A stretch of 19,763 bases of DNA from assembly GCA_900642245.1 (NCBI GenBank), contig CAAAJI010000313.1, positions 1 to 19,763 of the forward strand, read 5' to 3'. Positions 8,917 through 18,297 of this stretch are shown in pieces. The notes under the pieces are model-generated. The model saw only the letters and a list, made by a program, of their open reading frames with translations. It was not told the origin of the DNA and did not search any database. Within the stretch, counting starts at the first letter, position 1. Every line of letters begins with the position of its first letter. Position numbers and translations under genes: made by a program. The stretch is from Fragilaria radians (Eukaryota; Bacillariophyta; Fragilariophyceae; Fragilariales; Fragilariaceae).

Positions 8917-10188
8917 ATGAGAATGTTGCCAATGTCGAGACGGAATCCACTTACATTTCTCATGACTCAATCACAACAAATAATGATCATCCTTACAATG
9001 ATTGTATACTTTCAATATTTCATTTATAGGACACAGCGAGAATTAGATGCACACCTTACACAACATTCCTTCCTGGATCAAGTTCGTAACTCAATCGCCT
9101 CTTCACTCAAGATAGCTGACAAGGGTAAACGATATCTTGTTTTTAAGCAAGTTCGACAAGGACAGGGCATTGGAAATATTATGAATGGACTATTGGCAGT
9201 ACATATGTTGGGCCTTGAATTCAATCGTATTGTTTGTGTCGCAAAGGATTGGCAGGAATTCCATGATGCCTTCCAAACTCTGGAAAATGCAGACGAATGT
9301 GCCAATATTGATCCGCAGGGTCCCCTTGAAGATTCCATTCTTCTTCTCAATTTCCTACCACCACCCAACGAATGTCGATTGCAGTACCGATTGGCCTCGA
9401 ATAAGCCAATCCTTTGGATTACCAGCAACACATACCCCCGATGGTCTCTTACTCCACCTGGACTTTGGGAAAAGCATTATAAGCCAACGGATCGACTGCT
9501 CAATACACTACCCTATCATAGTCATCCATCTACAGTGGTACATTTACGTGATCCAGACGATGACACCATGGACCATCGTCCTGGTCTAGAAAACATTACA
9601 TTAATGACTCTGGCAACAACACTACCAAATGACACATTTTTGGTTACCAACAATATACTTTGGTATAACTTCTTTGAGTCCTATGGGTGGAAAAATCCAG
9701 GATGGCACAAAGTTCGGCATTCTGCATTGGGAATTGAATGGGGTCAAGCGGTAAAAGCAGAATTCTCGATGGAAGCCTTTATGGAAAATAAGAATACAGA
9801 GGAGGATAATCTTCACATGTGGAGTGACTGGTATACGATTCTATGTGCAAAGCAAGTGTATCATACCCATAGTGACTTTTCCTTGTCGGCTATTCATTGG
9901 AATGAGATTACATCCAAGACGATTCAAGGTGTGAATAATGTCACAGGGAAGTTACGTTTGACAGACGAATCTTGGAGAATCGATAAATCAATGCCACGTT
10001 TAGTAGATCGAGTGGGAGATCAATTGAATAATTGTGACAAGGACACGGATGATATGGGGGGTGCCTTCGATGTAGGTGACGACACTTTCGATCAAGTGAA
10101 TGTGGATCCTAAACTCAAGACCTTAGGTAACCTCACAGACGATGAGGATGATGTTAGCATGCATGATATGAATATCAGCTCATCATAA
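8917..10188 (+). CDS. Type II membrane protein, possible fucosyltransferase-like glycosyltransferase
   Basis: From the ATG at 8917 the protein has 423 residues. The open frame reaches 8869, but only through a TTG. A short basic N-terminus (MRMLPMSRR) precedes one hydrophobic helix (about 19-37) and a stem, the layout of a Golgi type II enzyme. The lumenal part has RQGQGIGNIMNGLLA (80-94), resembling the donor-binding G-x-G-N element of fucosyltransferase-fold enzymes. It also has VVHLRDPD (207-214), similar to the H-x-R segment of that superfamily, and a late YHTHSDFSLSAIHW block (315-328) like their third motif. There are N-glycosylation sequons (NIT, NDT, NVT). The tail (370-423) is very acidic. 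The family assignment rests on short motifs only; donor and acceptor are unknown. Another Rossmann-type transferase is possible. Confidence 0.55.
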   Translation: MRMLPMSRRNPLTFLMTQSQQIMIILTMIVYFQYFIYRTQRELDAHLTQHSFLDQVRNSIASSLKIADKGKRYLVFKQVRQGQGIGNIMNGLLAVHMLGLEFNRIVCVAKDWQEFHDAFQTLENADECANIDPQGPLEDSILLLNFLPPPNECRLQYRLASNKPILWITSNTYPRWSLTPPGLWEKHYKPTDRLLNTLPYHSHPSTVVHLRDPDDDTMDHRPGLENITLMTLATTLPNDTFLVTNNILWYNFFESYGWKNPGWHKVRHSALGIEWGQAVKAEFSMEAFMENKNTEEDNLHMWSDWYTILCAKQVYHTHSDFSLSAIHWNEITSKTIQGVNNVTGKLRLTDESWRIDKSMPRLVDRVGDQLNNCDKDTDDMGGAFDVGDDTFDQVNVDPKLKTLGNLTDDEDDVSMHDMNISSS

Positions 10189-12034
10189 AAGTTAACGTCT
10201 TTGCAAGAGAAGTGAAAAAAGTAGCATCATGTGTCGGAAATTTACGACATTTTTCCCAAAGCGAAAAAAGTATAGTCCCTCCAATTTCAAATGCCATCCT
10301 TATCTTTCACTTCCTACATTCACTATGATTAAGAACCATCTTCATGAGTTGCAATTACTATTTTTCTCGAATTCGGGCTCAATTCCAAAACAAAATACCC
10401 AGCAAGGTCCCTTTTCTACGATATGCAAAATCAACTCGACAGGCTGGGCACAGCATACTCTCCAGGGTTCCACCGCACGTTTACTTTTCAACTTGAGACA
10501 CAAACTTAATTTTGAATGACTTTATTGAATCCAAAAGGAGACGATTCAACGACCATGTCATCTAAAATCTATCTATTATGTGATGCACCATCTTTAACCC
10601 TTCTGCACAGTGAAAGCAATCATCAAATGTTTGTTTTGGTTACCATGGAACAATGGAAGGCTTTCCAATCAAGCATAATTGTAACTTTATCGCGCGGTGA
10701 TGTAGTGAAGGAAATCATCCGTGCCATCAAATGGCAAACACACCATATATATTTTGCCGCTTCGGCGTCTGTCATTTCAATCGGAGAGTCATCACATACA
10801 TCACTGAGTCTACGAAGAGAAATGCGTTTGCAATGAGATGACAGACATATCTTGTCAATTCCATAAACTTTGTTAATTTTAGAAATAGATTGTCTTTCAG
10901 CTACATCTGATAATATCATATCACTAGTAATCGATTTTCAATTTTCCAAATGAAGAAAGGAATGTATCTGCCGTCGTTTTGAATCATAAAATGAAGAAAT
11001 TGAAAGACTTACTCGTATCAGGTTTTCTCTCTTTCTCCAAGCCAAATCATCATCCAGTATCATTCTTGAAATCTCTAGGTACCAGTTGATTTTAATCTTT
11101 CTATAAACTCATTCTTGGATTCACATCACACTACGTGTGTTGGAATGCTCTAGCATCTGTTTCACTAAAGCAGTTACACTGACTATCAATAAATTAGAAA
11201 TTGTGGGGTAAGTCATGTTTAGTCTTACCTCTAATGCCTCAGAATTTTTCAATGGAGGAGTTTTTTGGAATCAAATCAGACTTGTGGTTTCTGGAGGGCA
11301 AATGCTTGCAATTCATCATCAACATCTTCATCCTTCTTGCTGCTTAAATTTACACCTTGACCGTATTTTCAAGCCTGCACTCAATCTTATTTTCGTTACT
11401 ATGTCTTTTAAAGAAAATGAATCAATGGCAGCGAGGCTAGCAAAACTAGCGATTATTCTTTGGGGGGTCACTGATGTTAAGACCTTCAAGAAGAATACCA
11501 TAGTTATGATATTCCTTCGTACAAATTATATTGTCCTCACTAAACATGAATGGCAGGAGGAATGTGCTAGGCTTTTCACTAACATTTATCCATCAACAAC
11601 AAACTTTATTCAAAACGTTATAAGTCTAAAATTACGCTCTTCCGTAATAATACTGATGTTATTCATTGGTTGAATGCAATGCAACAATCTTGGCCAAATA
11701 CATGCTTGTCCGATTATGATTTATTAATGTAAGTCAAACAAATGATGTCCCAGAAGATGTACTTGAGTCACGTGAAATGTCACAGAAATCAAGCATTAAA
11801 ACTGAATTTATTCTGGAAAGAAATTTGAATATACTAAGGAGCGTGAGAGCTAAAGAGATACAGGGAAAATGAAGGATGGAAAAAAGAACGTGTTTTTGTA
11901 CTAATAGGTGAGTGGTGGTTTAGGATTTGTGGTGGAACTGTGGCAAATATGGCCTCAAGGCCACCAATAGCGAGAAGAATTGGTTGGAAACAGAAGTATC
12001 AATTCTCAGAAGACTGGTAAGACGTTATCAAGCC
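10189..12034. other. Long intergenic stretch, no confident gene
   Basis: Only modest frames occur. These are 10516-10836 (+) and an overlapping 10623-10919 (-), open on both strands, and 11215-11673 (+), a 152-codon frame with no recognised motif. Between 11640 and 11870, protein-like pieces occur in shifting frames, which could be decayed retroelement sequence upstream of the Copia remnant. I found no paired long terminal repeats. Confidence 0.4.
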
Positions 12035-12314
12035 ATGAAAAGTCTTAACATTAAGGTGAAGCTACCAATGAGGGAGAATGTAGATCATTTGGGTGCATGA
12101 TGCTTAGCAAAGAACAAAAACGCAAGTGAGAGGACTAAGCATGTGGATACTTAGGAATCCCTTTGTGCAGGATTTGATTGAAGGAAGCATTTTAGAAGTA
12201 CTTCTCGTGCCCTCAGAAGAGAATGCTGCAGACATTTTCACAAATAATCTAGTTGTTAAAGGTTTGAATTGTAGTGTGGAAAACAATTTAATTAAGAGAT
12301 TGGAGGGAAAATAA
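12035..12314 (+). pseudogene. Remnant of Ty1/Copia polyprotein, RNase H C-terminus
   Basis: Translation gives IKVKLPM, then VDHLGA, CLAKNKNASERTKHVDT, and then in another frame RNPFVQDLIEGSILEVLLVPSEENAADIFTNNLV split across the shift. Order and spacing match the end of Copia RNase H: a conserved VDN-GA block, an RTKHVD block, an F-V-dL-E-G block, and a VPSEENAADIFTK-type block. An in-frame TGA interrupts after the GA, a TAG follows HVDT, and a +1 shift is needed to continue. The copy is therefore dead and truncated. Reverse transcriptase, integrase and both long terminal repeats were not recognised. It marks an old insertion in the gene-poor interval between the glycosyltransferase-like and phosphatase genes. 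Confidence 0.75.
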
Positions 12315-13154
12315 AAGTAATTAGAATGGATTCAGTTTTTAGTATGAAAAACTAACAAAGGTCAATTTATAAAGGAACAGTTGGTTTGAACGTACCTTCT
12401 AGATTGGCAAAGAATTGTATTTTCTTCCTTTCATCGTTATTAGGAAGTCATCGGTCCTTGAGCCTGAGTTGTCTAGCCTTGTTTCAAGACTATGTTTCCG
12501 TTCTGAATAAGATTGATTGTGAAGAGTGGAACTTTGTTTTGAGTGTTAACTGCGTGCATATTTTTTTGACTAGTTGTATGAATAAACTGTAGGTCACTTG
12601 AGAAAACAATCCCTGGATTTACTGTTGATTGAGAGAAATTAACGAGTTGAGAATTCATTTGTGAATTGGTTGATATAGAAACAAATTATTAATAAGAACG
12701 TTGAGTTGAGGAGCGAAATCTAAGTGTTTCAATCTGAACTATGGGGATCAATTGACTTCTAAATCAAGATTTGCACTTACCTAGATTAAACAAGAGCGGA
12801 CAAATAGACGGAAAAGCGACCACCTGGATTTTTTCAAACAACGAAACGATCAACGTTAAGGGCCCAAGCTACGATTATTTATTTCAACACACCAATTCAC
12901 ATAACTCAACATAAAAAACTAGACTGAAAGCATCTACGTATCATTTGAGCAAGATTCATTAACCAGTACTTTAGTGCTAGTATATTTTGATCTTCGTGTG
13001 AAAAAATGTATGATTTGCCTACGTGGATGCTTACGACTGAATAAATACAGCCAACATTTCAGTCGACGTACGGCAAGAATCCAGAAAAACAAGCAAAAGA
13101 ATCTGAATATCCTCGTTCTCAATCTTGGAAGCGAACCTCTAAGGAAGCCGTGTA
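12315..13154. other. Intergenic, possible 3' tail of the Copia remnant and phosphatase promoter
   Basis: Sequence after the RNase H stop begins with a purine-rich GGAGGGAAAATAAAA, which might be a relic polypurine tract, but no direct repeat partner was found. The remainder is AT-rich with short frames only. The last few hundred bases must hold the promoter of the phosphatase-like gene. Confidence 0.4.
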
Positions 13155-14495
13155 ATGAGAATTGCTTCAACACATATCTTGATTCTATCAATTGGCACTG
13201 CATCAGTTGTTGGCTTTGCTTCTACCAGTGTAATATGTCGTAGCAATATGGTGTGTGCGACGAATGAGAGTTCCGAGAAACGCCAATTCCCAACTTCGAC
13301 CAGAACGAAACTGGGAACAACAACCAACCTATTTTCAATTCCTAAGGATATCAACCTAGATGAAGTGAAGGATATTGAAATAACTCCAGAGGAAAAGGAT
13401 TTCTTTGTAAAGACTCGTCTACTTTGCAACGAACGAAATATTGGATTTGATTGTATCAAAAATGCTCGCGATCTTTCATCTCCTCCTGGATCTCCTATTA
13501 AGCCCAATCGTCTATATCGGACAGGCCGATTGTCGGAAGCATCCGAAAAGGATATTGATTTTCTGTTGAATCAAAAACAAATCAATACCATTATTGATTT
13601 GCGATCCCCTACCGAATTAAAAGAGGATGATGGATTGCTTCGATACGATATATTTGGTGACTTTACCAACTTAGTTTGGCTTGAACGTGGTCGCAAGCGT
13701 GATGGATGCGTCATTGAGATTGAAGATGGAAAGTCGCCCATTATCAAACGACGACGATTCTTATCACGAGGATCAACGTTCTTGTCAGATTTTGATGACG
13801 AAGATGACGACGATGTCATCGAGGAAGATGATTGTGATATTTGTGGAGATGGAAGTATGCCTGCCAGCGCTGTAGGGTCGCGTTCACGTAGTCGAAAAGA
13901 ACGATACTTTGTATCCCTAATGAACGAATTCAAGTACGTTCGTGGGACATTATCCAAGGTCCGAAAGCGTGATTTGGCGCGTACCGTATTGAAGTCTCCC
14001 GGTGCACTCCTGAGTCGTCGTGTTCGGGATTCTGTGAAGGGACCCTTTTTGAATAAAATCAATGATGGTGGATTACCCATGCTGAACGAACTCCTCCTTC
14101 GATTTGGCGCTCCTGGTATTCAATACGTTTTGGAACTGTGTTCCGACCGATCGCGACATCCCGTAGTCTTCCATTGTACAGCGGGTAAAGATCGGACGGG
14201 GATGATAACTGCTATAATCCTTAGCTTTTTGGGTGTATCGGATGAGGAGATCGTTCAAGACTACTCACTATCTGCCAACGTCTATGCCGAGATGAATGAT
14301 CATAAAGCAATGGTGGGTGCACTGTCGCAGCGTAATTTGGATCCCAAAACTTTCTTGGGGGCACCACCCCAAGTAATGAAAGACACATTGGATGCGATTC
14401 GTGAGGATTACGGCTCCGTTGAGAACTACATGACTTGGATCGGCTTTGGACCTGAAAAACAGGCCAAACTCAAGAAAGCTCTAACTGATGAATAA
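13155..14495 (+). CDS. Tyrosine-phosphatase-like protein (Y_phosphatase3 type) with probable plastid presequence
   Basis: The 446-residue protein carries a Cys-based phosphatase P-loop HCTAGKDRTG (340-349; nucleophile Cys341, Arg347). It also has the upstream signature NRLYRTGRLSEAS (118-130) and IIDLRSPTE (146-154) of the bacterial-style protein tyrosine/lipid phosphatase family. The general-acid Asp is not obvious. A large insertion (about 178-300) separates the two halves and contains an acidic block (212-226) and then an Arg/Ser basic block. Residues 1-20 are a signal peptide, followed by FASTS at 21 and a Ser/Thr/Arg-rich, acid-poor stretch to about 60. This is the signal-plus-transit layout of secondary plastids, with Phe just after the predicted cleavage site. 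Substrate could be phosphotyrosine, phosphoinositide or a small phosphate ester. It converges on the rhomboid-like gene with 211 bases between. Confidence 0.75.
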   Translation: MRIASTHILILSIGTASVVGFASTSVICRSNMVCATNESSEKRQFPTSTRTKLGTTTNLFSIPKDINLDEVKDIEITPEEKDFFVKTRLLCNERNIGFDCIKNARDLSSPPGSPIKPNRLYRTGRLSEASEKDIDFLLNQKQINTIIDLRSPTELKEDDGLLRYDIFGDFTNLVWLERGRKRDGCVIEIEDGKSPIIKRRRFLSRGSTFLSDFDDEDDDDVIEEDDCDICGDGSMPASAVGSRSRSRKERYFVSLMNEFKYVRGTLSKVRKRDLARTVLKSPGALLSRRVRDSVKGPFLNKINDGGLPMLNELLLRFGAPGIQYVLELCSDRSRHPVVFHCTAGKDRTGMITAIILSFLGVSDEEIVQDYSLSANVYAEMNDHKAMVGALSQRNLDPKTFLGAPPQVMKDTLDAIREDYGSVENYMTWIGFGPEKQAKLKKALTDE

Positions 14496-14706
14496 AAGAA
14501 GGCAATCATTTTCTAATATATATAGCAAATTTTCTCTTTTACAATATTAGAATGACGTATAAACAGTAATTAAAAGTTCGTACACAATGTTGAGAGGTTG
14601 GCAAGTTTGCGATTATTGATGTCGACCTGCTATAAAGGAATGAATTAATGAATTGAATACTGTAGGGCTCTCATTTCCCCCAAAATTTTCCAGTATGTTA
14701 AGTTTG

Positions 14707-16119
14707 TCAGGAACTAATTCCACGACGAGTCAAACGTGATTGGGAATACATATTGTCGTATTCTCCTTCTGAATCCTCCAAAGATTCCAGGAAAGGCATG
14801 CGTCTACGGTGGAGTAGTGTATTTTCGACATCCACAATTGAGTTGTCGGAATCATCCAAATCTTGCGAATCGAAAGTAAAGTCATAATCTTCAGGGTGAT
14901 GCAAATTTCTATCCCTAAATCCTGCTATCATTTCATCGCCCTCTTCGAAGAGTGATGTGGTGCTATTATCTCGAGAAAATGACGTCATATGAACCGAATT
15001 TTCAACACCTTCTTCGAACCGAATTCTACCTTGCGAATCCCATGCAATATGGATACCGGGGAATCTCAAGGATATAAATGATGCGATACTAAGCCATCCT
15101 AACCAACAAAAGGACCAGTAGAATTGTCCCAAAAAGTGAAATCCACAGATCCATAGAAATGCAGCGGTTGTACCCGAAAGAAAGCTGGTAACGGCATGAT
15201 GTCGATGTGACGCAGCGATTAAAAAGAAGGTACATAATCCAAACGAAATCTTTGGATAACTCCACGGGAGGTCGATTATAGGAAGTATAGGTATTGATGC
15301 GTGGTTGAATGTTGAGCTAAAGAGGAATATGACAGCATGGACCAAGGCAGTGCATGTTCCTAGCTGGCGATTTACCAGAAGGGTTCGCAACCGTATTCTG
15401 ACATCAGCTCCCCAATCAGGTTGAATATCTCTAGTGCTTGGAATAGTTATACCAAATTCTGAAGTAGAAGTCTCAGGGGTTTCGGGAAGGAGATTATAAA
15501 AAAGACGAAGCTCCAACGCCATTGCAAGTAAAGCCATGGCTAATAGGGATCTCATATAATACCATGATGAGGGAAATGTCGGTTCCAAGGCTCTGCAAGA
15601 CCACAATAGATGCGAATTGTAAGCTAGGAGTGGAATTCCACTTAGATTCCCATTTAAAATCGAATACCAAATTTCTTTCAATTGAGCGTGACATGAAGAG
15701 AACAATCCCCCTTCTCCCACTGCTATTGAGTTTCCGTGATAATCAATAATTGAGACGCTTCTCCGTCGATAATCTAATTGATCAGTAGCAGGTGGATGAG
15801 AAAAAATCGCAACAATTGCTCGATAATATTGTTTGGCGTTTATCAATTGTCGATATGTCACGAAGCATTGTGATTTTGTCATTCGATAATTCCATTGAAC
15901 GAGGAATATGATGTGCAACAAAAATAGGAATGCTACGGTAGCTGGATAGGTTCGATACCAGGAATTCTTATTTTCGGTCAGATCGGGTGGTATATGATAA
16001 AAAGAAACTTGTTCCAGAAGTGACTGTGGCGTCGTGTAAGTCATATTCAACGTCCAATTGGAAACACCGAGAGCCCATGCCATCGATCGAGATAAATTGT
16101 TTTCAAAGCGCGATTCCAT
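14707..16119 (-). CDS. Rhomboid-like multi-pass membrane protein, probable pseudoprotease
   Basis: Starting at the ATG at 16119 (the frame reaches 16245 only via TTG), the protein has 470 residues and about six to seven hydrophobic helices, near 59-76, 160-175, 189-208, 252-270, 289-304, 310-328 and 333-351. The order YPATVAFLFLLH, QYYRAIVAIFSHP (97-109), then IPLLAYNSHLLWSCRALE (162-179) mirrors rhomboid TM1, the YWR-FSH loop and the HLL-NM-LG-LE segment. The serine motif G-x-S-G is not kept: the best aligned site reads GTCTA (254-258). The TM6 His is also absent (SFLSGTTAAFLW, 312-323). A function in trafficking or ER quality control, as for iRhoms and derlins, is possible. The C-terminal 110 residues are acidic, Ser-rich and probably cytosolic. 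Family membership is inferred from short segments. Confidence 0.6.
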   Translation of the reverse strand: MESRFENNLSRSMAWALGVSNWTLNMTYTTPQSLLEQVSFYHIPPDLTENKNSWYRTYPATVAFLFLLHIIFLVQWNYRMTKSQCFVTYRQLINAKQYYRAIVAIFSHPPATDQLDYRRRSVSIIDYHGNSIAVGEGGLFSSCHAQLKEIWYSILNGNLSGIPLLAYNSHLLWSCRALEPTFPSSWYYMRSLLAMALLAMALELRLFYNLLPETPETSTSEFGITIPSTRDIQPDWGADVRIRLRTLLVNRQLGTCTALVHAVIFLFSSTFNHASIPILPIIDLPWSYPKISFGLCTFFLIAASHRHHAVTSFLSGTTAAFLWICGFHFLGQFYWSFCWLGWLSIASFISLRFPGIHIAWDSQGRIRFEEGVENSVHMTSFSRDNSTTSLFEEGDEMIAGFRDRNLHHPEDYDFTFDSQDLDDSDNSIVDVENTLLHRRRMPFLESLEDSEGEYDNMYSQSRLTRRGISS

Positions 16120-16420
16120 CGTATTAATATTAAATTTAAGAGATGTGAAATGACAAAGAATAAATAATCGATTTTCAACGGGAAGCAGCAATGAATCAGG
16201 AAAGCCTTGGCGCCATCCTGGGAAATAAGTTGGTTTCTTCGACAAAAACTATCTACTGTTACAAAATTAACGGTTACTCGAGGACCATCGTCACAAGCCC
16301 TTGCATACACTTTCGGATTCCCTATTCTGCTTCTTCGTGCTTCTAGTGTCTTCGTACATTTACTCGACCTTCAAGGATTTAGGATAATGGTTACTCTTTT
16401 ATTACTTTTCCAAATACAAG
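16120..16420. other. Divergent promoter region between the rhomboid-like gene and RPN9
   Basis: These 301 bases lie between two outward-pointing ATGs, so both promoters must be here if neither gene has an upstream exon. The tract just before the RPN9 ATG is pyrimidine-rich. I see no clear TATA box or known operator. Confidence 0.5.
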
Positions 16421-17644
16421 ATGTCGTTTTATGTCGATGCGTCAAGTCGTGCCGTCGAGCATTGTGACATGATGGCCAGTAACCATTCTGAGTTGGCAGA
16501 CACCTACCATACAATCGCTACGTTGTGTCGTCAAAAGCTATGGCATCAGCTAACTTTGACGGTATTACCATTCTTATCGGATGAATCAAATCTCCGCACA
16601 ACACCGGATGGCACCAATTCATTTTTGGCATTGTATGATACACTTATCAACACGACAATTGAAAAGAAGCTCAATCCTTTGTCTCTCGCCCAGATGGCGT
16701 CGGCTGTTGCAAACTCCTTAGTCGTAACCGATGGGACAGCTGCCAAGGTCATTTTGCAAAATCTTCTTCAAGAATCGGACAGATTAGGAACGGCTGCGAC
16801 AATTTTCATTGAATCCAAATTATACCTGTTGTCGTTGAATATAATGGAAATCGCTGGGGGAAATTTAGATAAGGATCAAATTCGAACTATTCATGAAGGT
16901 TTGAAAAAGAATGGTATCAAGTTACATGAACTGATTGTCGACACATCGACCACTGAGGTTCATTCTGCGCACTATCTATGTGCCATGAAGTACCGAAAAG
17001 CTGTGGGTCCTCCAGAAGCTTTCTTCCAGGAAGCTCTCGCGTATCTAAACTACACCCCGATGGAACAAATGGAGTCTCCTCACGCATTGGCCATGGATCT
17101 AAGTCTCGCCGCATTGACTGGAGAAGGCGTATTCCAATTTGGGAACGTCGTAACGACACCCATCCTAAGTGCACTTGAAAATACTCCAGAGGCTTGGTTG
17201 ATGGAATTCATGCATGCCATGGCAAAGGGTGATGTCTTGTTATTCCAAAGCTTGTCCAGTAAATATGCGGCACAAATTCAAACACAACCTGCACTTGTTC
17301 TTCGTGCTTCTACGGTTCAGGAAAAGATTACTTTGTTAGCACTGGTGCATATGGTATTTGAACGACCCTCAGCCGAACGAACATTACCCTTTCAGGAAAT
17401 CGCGGATCGCATTCACGTTCCAGTGTCCCAAGTGGAGTGGGTTTTAATGAGAGCATTGTCGTTAAACTTGATTCAGGGATGGATCGATGAAGTGGACCAA
17501 TCGATTCAAGTTACATGGGTTATACCTCGTGTTCTGACTCGAGATCAATTGCAAGAACTGGCAACTAGATTTGGACAATGGGCTGTGCAAGTGCGTAAGG
17601 GAGGAGATTTTATGAAGGAGCAAACTCCAACTTTGTTGGCATAA
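16421..17644 (+). CDS. RPN9: 26S proteasome lid subunit RPN9 / PSMD13
   Basis: This is a PCI-domain subunit of the 19S regulatory particle lid, which holds the deubiquitinase and scaffold subunits that feed ubiquitinated proteins into the proteasome in cytosol and nucleus. At 407 residues it is near the family size (human about 376). Family signatures are QKLWHQLTL (38-46), NPLSLAQ (85-91), VHSAHY (180-185), ALTGEGVFQFG (231-241), FERPSAERTLPFQEIA (313-328), the winged helix with VEWVLMRALSLNLIQGWIDEVD (338-359), and TWVIPRVL (365-372). The ATG at 16421 gives a sensible 40-residue lead into the first helical repeats. It converges on COQ9 with 147 bases between stops. Confidence 0.93.
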   Translation: MSFYVDASSRAVEHCDMMASNHSELADTYHTIATLCRQKLWHQLTLTVLPFLSDESNLRTTPDGTNSFLALYDTLINTTIEKKLNPLSLAQMASAVANSLVVTDGTAAKVILQNLLQESDRLGTAATIFIESKLYLLSLNIMEIAGGNLDKDQIRTIHEGLKKNGIKLHELIVDTSTTEVHSAHYLCAMKYRKAVGPPEAFFQEALAYLNYTPMEQMESPHALAMDLSLAALTGEGVFQFGNVVTTPILSALENTPEAWLMEFMHAMAKGDVLLFQSLSSKYAAQIQTQPALVLRASTVQEKITLLALVHMVFERPSAERTLPFQEIADRIHVPVSQVEWVLMRALSLNLIQGWIDEVDQSIQVTWVIPRVLTRDQLQELATRFGQWAVQVRKGGDFMKEQTPTLLA

Positions 17645-17791
17645 GGATTGGCTAATGACGACAATACGATATTGATAGTCAAAGTTTTTCTTCTCTTGTA
17701 CACTCCCGTCATCAAGTAAACAGGTGAATATCATTACTTTAGAGATTCTAGTGCTAATATAATGTAATCACAATTTCACTCTTGATATTAC

Positions 17792-18266
17792 TTATGTCAC
17801 TACTTTTTCCGAATTGTTTTTTGGGGTGTGATCTGCAGTAGGAAAGGGTGGTAAATCCGAGTAATCAATTGGTGACCGACCGGAGTGTGACACTGAGGAA
17901 TTCTTGAGCGATGATGAAATTATACCTGTCATTGTCGACGCGAGCAGATTTGGCACAGCTGTTTGCACAAATGCCCTTGTTAAGGGTGGGGCCAAACTTA
18001 CAAAGCCTCCTACTAGTGAGGATGCTACAGCCATGGCTGCCACTATCGTATCACTAGTGTAGTTGTTATTGCTAGGGGACTGCCTTGCTGCCGAGTTGCA
18101 ATTAGAATACCAATCCTTTACTTTCCCACGAAGAAAAATCCAAGTATCTTCATAATTTTCCGATGTATCTGTAAGGAGATGCAATTCAGTCGCAATGTAA
18201 ATTCCTGTAATCGCCGCTCGATCCAAAGATGGTAAGGAAACAGTTGTTGCTTTCCATGAAGTATCT

Positions 18267-18297
<31 letters not shown>

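Noticed and set aside
10516..10919. Overlapping frames open on both strands (106 codons +, 98 codons -)
   Set aside because: No motif in either, mutually exclusive, and a length expected by chance in this composition.
11215..11673. 152-codon plus-strand frame in the gene-poor interval
   Set aside because: It begins with ATG, but shows no recognised family and no link to the Copia blocks downstream; possibly decayed element sequence.
12315..13154. 3' LTR of the Copia remnant
   Set aside because: No matching copy upstream and no clear TG...CA boundaries or target duplication.
14707..16119. Active rhomboid protease
   Set aside because: No G-x-S-G serine motif and no TM6 His could be placed.
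14707..16245. Longer rhomboid-like frame from 16245
   Set aside because: The codon at 16245 is TTG; the first ATG is at 16119 and leaves all conserved segments intact.
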